Origin: Candidatus Aenigmatarchaeota archaeon
GTDB lineage: Archaea > Aenigmatarchaeota > Aenigmatarchaeia > PWEA01
Length of the DNA: 6,357 nt
NCBI GenBank assembly: GCA_003550625.1
Contig: PUKU01000003.1
Location: 1-6,357, forward strand
Direction: 5' to 3'
How positions within the stretch are numbered: position 1 is the stretch's first letter; the number at the start of each line of letters is the position of its first letter. Made by a program: the position numbers and the translations under genes. Positions 6,038 to 6,357 of the stretch are shown here, piece by piece. The notes under the pieces were generated by a model, which saw only the letters and a list, made by a program, of their open reading frames with translations, was not told where the DNA came from and did not search any database.

Positions 6038-6357
6038 ATGTCAGATGAAGAAGAAACCAGCGCCATAACATTTGAAACGTTCCGCAAGTTTCAGAGGAAG
6101 GAGAAGAAGAACGAGAAGCTTCAGGAACTGCCCAAGGACTTCTTCAAGAAATGTGTAGACTGGATAAACGAAAAACAGGAACAGTTCGATGAAAGAAGAG
6201 AGTCTGCACTTCTACGTGAACTCGAAAACGTCAAGAGCATAGTCAGCGATATATTTGAAAGGAGAAGGAAGAAGATCTTAATACTGGCTCTGCACTCTGT
6301 CAGGAGCAGCAAGGTATCGGAAAATCTCCTCCCAGAGGAAAGGGAGTTTTTTGAATC
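6038..6357 (+). CDS. GINS complex subunit, Gins51 (Gins15) type, 3' truncated by the window edge
   Basis: The frame runs open from the ATG at 6038 to the window end: 106 complete codons, so the C-terminal part is missing. After a charged leader (1-27) comes the helical GINS A-domain: LQELPKDFFKKCVDWINEK (28-46), a long basic/acidic helix with LLRELENVKSIVSDIFERRR (58-77), then KKILILALHSVR (78-89) and NLLPEEREFF (96-105). The pattern 'LP.dFy' followed by 'R..KIl.lA' and 'Lp.E' is typical of Sld5/Psf1-like subunits. An A-domain at the N-terminus points to archaeal Gins51 rather than Gins23, in which the order is reversed. GINS joins MCM and a Cdc45/RecJ-like protein in the replicative helicase. 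The position next to primase and PCNA matches known archaeal PCNA/PriS/Gins15 gene clusters and supports the assignment independently of the sequence. Confidence 0.85.
   Translation, partial: MSDEEETSAITFETFRKFQRKEKKNEKLQELPKDFFKKCVDWINEKQEQFDERRESALLRELENVKSIVSDIFERRRKKILILALHSVRSSKVSENLLPEEREFFE

Overview
The window is archaeal chromosome, densely packed with informational genes. It contains a PCNA-type sliding clamp, a eukaryotic-type primase, a GINS subunit, an Nre-family repair protein and a DRG-type GTPase. Most intergenic gaps carry a TATA-like box about 24-36 bases ahead of a start codon, as expected of archaeal, often leaderless, promoters. The primase is a single chain that joins a PriS-type catalytic domain to a PriL-type iron-sulfur C-terminal domain. 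That architecture is known from Nanoarchaeum equitans and suggests, without proving, a DPANN-type archaeon. Isoleucine ATA and arginine AGA/AGG codons are frequent throughout. Nothing looks foreign: I see no insertion sequence, phage gene, CRISPR array, tRNA or rRNA.

Layout. Left arm: bases 1-1013 (+) hold the C-terminal 336 residues of an Nre-family DNA repair protein whose start lies before the window. It converges on, and overlaps by 4 bases, a DRG GTPase gene (2098-1010, -). Upstream of DRG on the same strand are a VIT1/CCC1-like membrane protein (about 2702-2142, -) and a small DUF211 protein (3012-2707, -), which form a tight pair. An 88-base divergent promoter region (3013-3100) separates this arm from the right arm. 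Right arm, all (+): a radical SAM protein of the SplB-like superfamily (3101-3901), PCNA (3957-4709), the fused primase (4739-6004) and the N-terminal part of a Gins51-type GINS subunit (6038 to the window end).

How they fit together. PCNA, primase and GINS are replisome parts: clamp, primer synthesis and the CMG-like helicase assembly. Their clustering matches the archaeal PCNA/PriS/Gins15 gene neighbourhoods already described. The Nre protein ends in a PIP-box-like sequence (QRDLRSFT), so it is a plausible client of the clamp encoded 3 kb away. The DUF211/VIT pair looks like a separate membrane, perhaps metal-handling, unit. The DRG gene has its own promoter and is probably ribosome-related housekeeping.

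The main point of interest is the compact primase. It has the PriS catalytic motifs but no zinc knuckle between them, and it carries its own four-cysteine Fe-S domain, with no trace of the PriL N-terminal domain. No gap between genes exceeds 88 bases, so there is no long unexplained stretch.
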